Shown here in pieces: positions 58,549-64,000 of a stretch of DNA of 64,000 bases (the first letter of the stretch is position 1; each line of letters opens with the position of its first letter). Under the pieces are notes generated by a model. It worked only from the letters and a program-made list of their open reading frames with translations. It did no database searches and was not told where the DNA came from. Made by a program: the position numbers and the translations under genes. Source of the stretch: Epichloe hybrida. Taxonomy: Eukaryota > Ascomycota > Sordariomycetes > Hypocreales > Clavicipitaceae. The stretch is from contig JAFEKR010000012.1 in assembly GCA_019022495.1 (NCBI GenBank), positions 1,550,001 through 1,614,000 on the forward strand, written 5' to 3'.

Positions 58549-58748
58549 TGTAAGAACAAAGGGATAGCTAGGCAAGAGGTATGGGGGCGCTCGTATATTG
58601 ACTGAAGCTTGCTAGGTCTAAGTGTGCTGTGCGTGCGAGTCGCTGGCTTATAGCTAGTGGCTCGCTAGTGTCACGTGGACCTAGCCCTACAGCGTGGTGT
58701 GCCTGCCTAGTGCGCGTTGGAGGGCTGGTGTTATGAGTGGGCCTCACA
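58549..58748 (-). repeat. Solo LTR of the gypsy family, little or no RIP
   Basis: 200 bp begins TGTAAGAACAAAGG and ends GGGCCTCACA, with near-matching 5-bp flanks TCCGA/TCCGT. It is GC-balanced and keeps many CA and TG dinucleotides. It aligns in reverse complement to the RIP-mutated LTR at 47095-47296. A solo LTR arises by recombination between the two LTRs of one element. At 200 bp it is below the usual RIP length limit. Confidence 0.82.
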
Positions 58749-58899
58749 TCCGTAGCAAAATTAGCGTAGAACCCACAGCGTGTCATGATGCTCGCTGCTC
58801 GGAATTACTTGAGACCCACTGTACTACGCAGGCTAAGGGCTTGTTTAGTGCCTGTTACCGCGTTCTTCTATCATGATTCATCTCCTTAGACTCTGTCTA

Positions 58900-59193
58900 C
58901 AATACACCCCCTAAATTATTTTCCAAATCTACATGACAGGAATAAATAAGCCAATTAGATATTAGATAGGAAATAAAGGTAATAGAGGCTAGGATTAATA
59001 AATACCTTATTCTCTTAGTAATACACACTTAAGATAATGTACCCTTCCGTGGCGTTTAATCCCCTATTTATTTTCCTTATAGCTCTCTAAAATATTAAAG
59101 GGGTTATATTGCACGTATAGCTAATCGCAGCTATTAGCTAGAGATAAATAACTAGGGTATGTAGATTTGTAAAATAATTTAGGGGGTGTATTA
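58900..59193. mobile_element. Small TA-flanked inverted-repeat element (MITE)
   Basis: About 294 bp has inverted ends of about 36 bp: CAATACACCCCCTAAATT on the left, and TAATACACCCCCTAAATT reading inward on the minus strand from the right. TA lies on each side (58898-58899, 59194-59195). There is no coding capacity. TA target sites suggest mobilisation by a Tc1/mariner or pogo-type transposase. Confidence 0.75.
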
Positions 59194-59195
59194 TA

Positions 59196-59508
59196 CAGTC
59201 CACCCCTTGTTTGATTTTACACGAATACATAACTAGGGATAGCAGGCTGATAACATATTAAACTGAGGCCTAGCGTAGCAATAAGCAAGGTAAGTAGTAC
59301 CTTATCATAGGTATGCTTTACATAGGCTATTAAGTACCTATTGTTAAAAATAAGACCTATTTTTAGCCCTTTTCTAGTTAAAGAACCTTCTTATTACTAG
59401 CTTGCTTTGCAAGTCTAACAGCTGCACTGCAGCTGTTAACGGTCGCGAAGGTAGCTGTTAATAGCTACGTCGCAGCTGTTAACAGCTGCGTCCGACTATG
59501 TGGATAAC
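59196..59508. repeat. Gene-free stretch with clustered palindromes
   Basis: The right half (about 59418-59492) contains repeated CAGCTGTTAAC-type blocks in both orientations, including the perfect 20-bp palindrome at 59471-59490 (arms CGCAGCTGTT/AACAGCTGCG). The left half is unremarkable. No gene is seen. Confidence 0.7.
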
Positions 59509-59593
59509 TGTGAGAACAAAGGGATAGCTAGGCAAGAGGTATAGGGGCGTTCGTATATTGACTGAAGCTTACTAGGTCTAAGTGTGTTATACG
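59509..59593 (-). repeat. LTR fragment of the gypsy family
   Basis: It begins TGTGAGAACAAAGGGATAGC and matches the first 85 bp of the solo LTR at 58549. It stops abruptly at the CAGAGCAT start of an (ATTAC)-ended element. Confidence 0.8.
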
Positions 59594-59772
59594 CAGAGCA
59601 TCACATTACATTACATTACATTGTGTAATGTTTGTAATGTAATGTAATTATTACACATTACATTACATTACACATTACATTACATTACATTACACCCCCC
59701 TTTCACACATTACATTACATTACATGTAATTATTTGTAATTATTTGTAATTATTTTTGATTTTTTAATATTA
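59594..59772. mobile_element. Truncated copy of the (ATTAC)-ended element
   Basis: It starts CAGAGCATCACATTACATTA and follows the same order of ATTAC arrays, central GTGTAATGTTTG inversion and CACCCCCCTTTCACACATT as the left end of the 35803 copy. It breaks off near 59772 inside the AT-rich inner part. Confidence 0.7.
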
Positions 59773-60120
59773 AGGTTTATGTTAGATTCACAGGGTATTG
59801 AATTCAATGTGTAATACAGTCGTGAGCCCGAAGAATAGTATTGTCATCGATTATCTATTCTAGGCTGCGTTGTCTGTTGTTATAATTAATTAAGTTGTTA
59901 GAAAAGAGGTAAAAAGCTAGAAGTTACAATACATAAAGGGAAAAGGGGTTACGCGTTTGTGTCCCTATATTTCCTAGCTAATTAACATGCTAGGTTATGG
60001 GTCACGTGTGAGGTCCGCGCGCGGCCTGAGCTTCTGCCAGGTAATTACGGCTGCAATACGTGATTAATATTACCTTTATTTTAACACTAGAACTTCTCTC
60101 TTTTAACGTGATTATTAACA
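59773..60120. repeat. Possible LTR of the copia element
   Basis: It starts TGTTAGATTCACAGG right after the truncated (ATTAC) element and runs into the minus-strand copia element. It is less AT-biased than its surroundings (for example GTCCGCGCGCGGCC). Position and the TGTTAG start suggest a copia 3' LTR in reverse, but the second LTR lies outside the window, so this cannot be confirmed. Confidence 0.35.
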
Positions 60121-63100
60121 CGCGATATTAATCACAGAAATAAAAAAAAGAAAGATAGATTAAGAATGTAATTAATAGGGGATATAAGAAAAGGAACTCA
60201 TAGCCTATCTAGGCATATGGTTACTAATAAAAGGGAAATAACAATCTTACTTAGCCTATAAGCCTGTGTAAGGATAAGTAGGTCCTTCTAAATCCCTTCT
60301 TTTCCTTAAAATAACATATATACTACACTATAGCATATATATAACGTCTTCCTCCTCCTTAGCAATACCTTCATCCTCCTACGTACCACTGTTAATTTCT
60401 ATAGTTTACTAGGAGGGCCTAGTAGGCTAGCGTAGTTATGGCTACTAGGGATATTAACTACAGGGGCGTAAATCCCCCACGTATTACTATCTTATCCCTA
60501 TAGCTATTCTCCTAGAGGATTACCTTTTCCTTTTATTACGCGTGTGTTATACATAAGTAACCTATCCCTCTATCTAGATAGTTATCTAGTTAGTTAAGAT
60601 AAAGCTCTTAAGGGCCTTATTAGGTAATACCTTTATGAAGGCATTAGCTAGGTTATTCTCTCTATTAATCTATTAGATCTCGTAGAGTTCTTAGCGTTTA
60701 TATAACTATTAAAGGGCTATAATATTAATTATTAGGTATTTCTCCTTTATTATACTAAGCTTAATAAGGCACTTATATAAGGAGTATAAATCCATATATA
60801 TAATAACTAGGATCTTTAGGAGCTTTAGTTAGTTAGTGACTAAGTTTAGGGTGGTTATAATTGTGTGAGCTATATTAACACTAGCTACTATGCTATAGAC
60901 TTCTAAGGCAAGCATACTTTACGTAACTCTCTTACTCTTTGTTAAGCTAAAGTATATAATATTACCTTTAATTATAAACTTACTATTAGTGTAGTCTTTA
61001 TTTGCTAGGATAAGTATATATCCTAGTTATAAGGATAGGTCCTAGTTATTAGCAAAGGATTTATCTATAAAGGTAAAGAGCTTCGCCTTCTTAAGGTTAA
61101 TTAGGATAAACGTTAGACCTCTCTCTAGGTAATCTATCTATTACTTTAGGTAGTGATTAAGGGCTTTTACGTTCTCTAGGGTTAGCTTCTAGTGTTATGT
61201 AGTAATAAATAGGTTAAAGTAACCCTCTAGTTAGCAGATTAAGGCAATGTAAGTGCCTTAGGCCCTCTGCTTAATGTATTTACGCTTTAAGTTAGTTATT
61301 AGAACTAACTCTAACTTATTACTCTGCCCTTTCTACTAGATCTTAATAGTATTATTCTCTAGTAAGATAATGCTACTATTAAACATAAGAGGGTAGTCCT
61401 AAGTTAGGAATTACTTTAGCTTTATATTAAAGCCTACTATAGTAAGCTAGGTCTCTTCCTTCTTAGAGAACTTCTTATCTAAGAGACTAATTATATTATT
61501 AGTTTATATTCTAACGTAAGTAAAGTTAGGGCTTTCCTTTATAGTTATAAGTAGGCAGGGATTATACATAAAGGTTTCTATCTAGAGGTTCTCTTTATGA
61601 TACTTATAATATATAACCTACTAGTATATTCCTACCTCTGCGAGCCTATAGAGGGGTTTTATAACCCTTAAGATTATACTAGGTAGGTAAAGATACTATA
61701 TCTAAATTAGTAAGCGCGCTAGGATTAGCCGCTCTAGTAATATATAGGCCTATATATAAGCCTAATAGATATCTCTTAGCTAGATAAGGAATTTCCTTAA
61801 TCTTACTAACAGGGCTATTGTGAGGATAAGACATTAGCTTGCGCGTTAAATTATTAGGGCCTATGTAAGAATAGCTTGTTTCCCTTTATCCTTATACCCT
61901 TAGATTATAAGGCATGACTTTTTATAGGGTTCTGTTATCTTACTCTTAATCTTATTAATAATCCAGGAATTAAAGATTTGAATTCCACTATATTCTTCCT
62001 TATTAAATATAATAAATTTAAACACACCTTACTTAATTAGAGTGTTAATTTCTACTTTTATTAATAGCTTAAAAGGTTTGCTAGGGGTCTTAATAATTCC
62101 TTCCTTACGTAGCTTAATTATAAGAGCTAGGTTACTATATTCTTTTGCTAATAGGAAGGTATTAGTACCTTAAGGCATTATAGGAGGGTTCTTCTGTGGC
62201 CTTCTATGTCCTTGCTTTAGTGGTATTAGTAGTACTATATTCTTATTATAGGCCTCTTACTCTTTTTCTCCTTTCTCTTTACTAGGCTTTGCTATCTTCT
62301 TTACACTAGGATTATTATAGTAGGGCTTAATAGATATTAACCTAAAGGTCTTTGGGCCTCTAGGTATATTAAGTATATAGCTTTCTTTAGTAACTACTAG
62401 TAGCTTATATAGACTTGCCTATTCCTTACCTTCTTACTAGACCTTAACCTTTAATCTAAGTAGTAGGCTAAGGGTCTTTAAGGTGTCTAGGCTATTGTGT
62501 TTAGTAAGGGCCTTATTAACCTTCTAGATAGTATAGAGTCTCTTAATCTCTTTAGTAGCCTTCTATACTATAATTATATGCTATGTGATATTAGGTAATA
62601 GTAAGGACTTATTTATTATGCGTAGGTAGGCTCTAAAGATAAGGAGGGTTAGGATAAGGCTATTAGGGCCTGTGGTGTTATTTAAGGCCTTAATTACTAT
62701 TTAAAGGGTAATAGGTTCTAGTGTTATAGGGCATTTGCGTTTAATTATATTATAGGCTCTTTAGAGTGGCTTATAATACCTTTTAACCTTCCCTATGCTA
62801 TGGTATGCCTTAATAAGGACTTCCTTAATTAAAATTAACATTAAAGCTATGAATTATCTATATTTATTACCGTGGAAGTTTGTTCTAGCGTCTGTGATAA
62901 TAAAGTCTAGGGGGCCTAAGTAAGTATTAATCTAGCATATTCGGAGGGCTTCCTAGGTTATTTTTATAGAGATATTATTAAGGAATGTCACTATATTAAA
63001 TACTATAGCTATATCTATAGTATGGAGTGTAGGGTGGTTACTATCTAGGTAGAAGATATTTACTATTACTTTGTAATTAAAGCTACACTTATCCTTAAGG

Positions 63101-64000
63101 GTAAACTTAAAGTGATTAGGGCTATCTATATGTATTTAGTATTAGTGGTAAATTCTTATTAGCTCCCTAATAGCTTTAATATTAATATTATGCCCTAATC
63201 TATAGAGAACCTTATGTAAACATTAGATTAATAGATATCTAAAGCGGTAGTATAATCACCATAGCTTGCCTTCTATAAAGTAACTCTAAGCAACTACTTC
63301 TTCTTTCTATGTAAGAAGCATCTAAGCATAGCCTTATTTACGTATAATAGGGACTTTAATATTTCCTTATTATAGCGTGTTCTTAGAGATATTAAAGTTA
63401 ATCTTTAGATAGTCTATATTATTAAGGGATAAGAGAAATAGAGTGTTTATAGGGACAAACTAAAAGAGGATATTTCTGAAGGGAGTAGGCATATTAGCCG
63501 CTCTAAGCGCGATAATCAGGTCTCCCGCGCCAAATCTGACTAATGCCTTTTTCTCTATTAATTCATTAAGCTATAATGTAGGTATCTAATGTTGTAAAGC
63601 AAGGAATTGAGGGTGCCCTACTATAGAGAACTTTATAGCTCCTGTATTAGGTATAATTCCTTAGAATGTTATATAGGAATAGCAATCTTCTAATATAAAC
63701 ATTGCTAGGGCTTTGTTCACAAGTTCTTACTAAAAGGGGTCTTCTTTGCTTAGACTATAATAAGCTGCTTGCCTTGTTAGGAATTAAACCGTTTTCTCGC
63801 TATTAATATAGGTTCTGTGAGTAAAGAAGCTTATAAGTACTAGCCTATCTGTATTATTAGGGCTATCATTAAATCTAATGCTCTTTATATACTAAGCGAT
63901 TTTATTATTAATAGGGGGTTAGGACTTATGTTCTCCCTTATACTAAGTAAGGAATAAATGATATAAGTTATTAGTTAAATCCATAAGGTAGTGATTCTTA
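60121..64000 (-). mobile_element. Ty1/copia retrotransposon, RIP-degraded, cut by the window edge
   Basis: Minus-strand translation between stops shows, from right to left, a GAG-pre-integrase zinc region (LGHNINIKAIRELIRI, about 63200), the integrase core (YLGPLDFIITDARTNFHGN, about 62900), and the RNase H end of the polyprotein (KLFTFIDKSFANN and LALEVYSIVA, about 60900-61090). Integrase before reverse transcriptase is the copia order. Frames are broken by TAG/TAA from RIP. The 5' part lies beyond 64000. Confidence 0.82.

Noticed and set aside
58549..58748. GC-rich patch as a possible tRNA or rRNA fragment
   Set aside because: It aligns end to end with the gypsy LTR and has no cloverleaf or rRNA features.
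58568..58876. Short frames on both strands near 58.7 kb
   Set aside because: They fall in the solo LTR and its flank, so they are non-coding by context.

Overview
The window comes from a filamentous ascomycete (Pezizomycotina, probably Sordariomycetes; I cannot name the genus). The genes have short introns (about 50-150 bp) with GT-AG ends and CTRAY-type branch sites, and the housekeeping set is fungal: SLA1, HEM25, ERB1, the fungal three-domain tRNA ligase and GID4. The genome is sharply bipartite. Gene blocks have mixed base composition. They are interrupted by AT-rich blocks full of stop codons, in which CA and TG dinucleotides are nearly absent, which is the signature of repeat-induced point mutation (RIP).

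Gene block 1 (1-21.6 kb) holds: the 3' end of an unidentified gene; SLA1 (endocytic adaptor); a TLC-domain membrane protein; COG8 (Golgi tether); HEM25 (mitochondrial glycine carrier); a coiled-coil DUF8035-type gene with an apparent one-base frameshift; prefoldin subunit 1; ERB1 (60S biogenesis); an Ish1/Msc1-repeat secreted or nuclear-envelope protein; RPT5 (19S proteasome ATPase); and mitoribosomal protein uL10m. A RIP-degraded Mutator-like (MULE) transposon with a 9-bp target duplication follows (21.6-24.6 kb). Next come a small UPF0132/DUF4870-type membrane protein and the tRNA ligase TRL1 (24.8-28.2 kb).

From 28.68 to 47.84 kb lies one nested transposon block. The outermost element is a Tc1/mariner-like transposon (TA target site, matching inverted ends). 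It has been broken by a LINE of about 6.6 kb with a 47-bp LINE stub at the same target, by an element with (ATTAC)n ends, and by a Ty3/gypsy chromovirus. The chromovirus carries its own insertions: a 733-bp retroposon with two perfect hairpins, and a second, 5'-truncated LINE.

Gene block 2 (48.4-54.1 kb) holds an ankyrin-repeat protein, RPP40 (RNase P/MRP) with a likely GC-AG intron, TRM11 (tRNA m2G10 methyltransferase) with an apparent extra A, and GID4 (GID/CTLH degron receptor). TRL1, RPP40 and TRM11 all act in tRNA maturation, so three such genes flank the transposon block.

From 55.0 to 64 kb the window is again transposon-derived. It holds a second MULE copy in inverted orientation, a short MULE relative whose inverted repeats carry changed internal modules, an intact solo LTR that escaped RIP, a small TA-flanked MITE, a cluster of GC-rich palindromes, and a minus-strand Ty1/copia element that runs off the right edge.

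No tRNA, rRNA or CRISPR array was recognised. The strongest follow-ups are the modular MULE ends and their variant, the strand-asymmetric RIP of the LINE, the tandem same-target LINE insertions, the hairpin retroposon family, and two one-base frameshifts in conserved genes.
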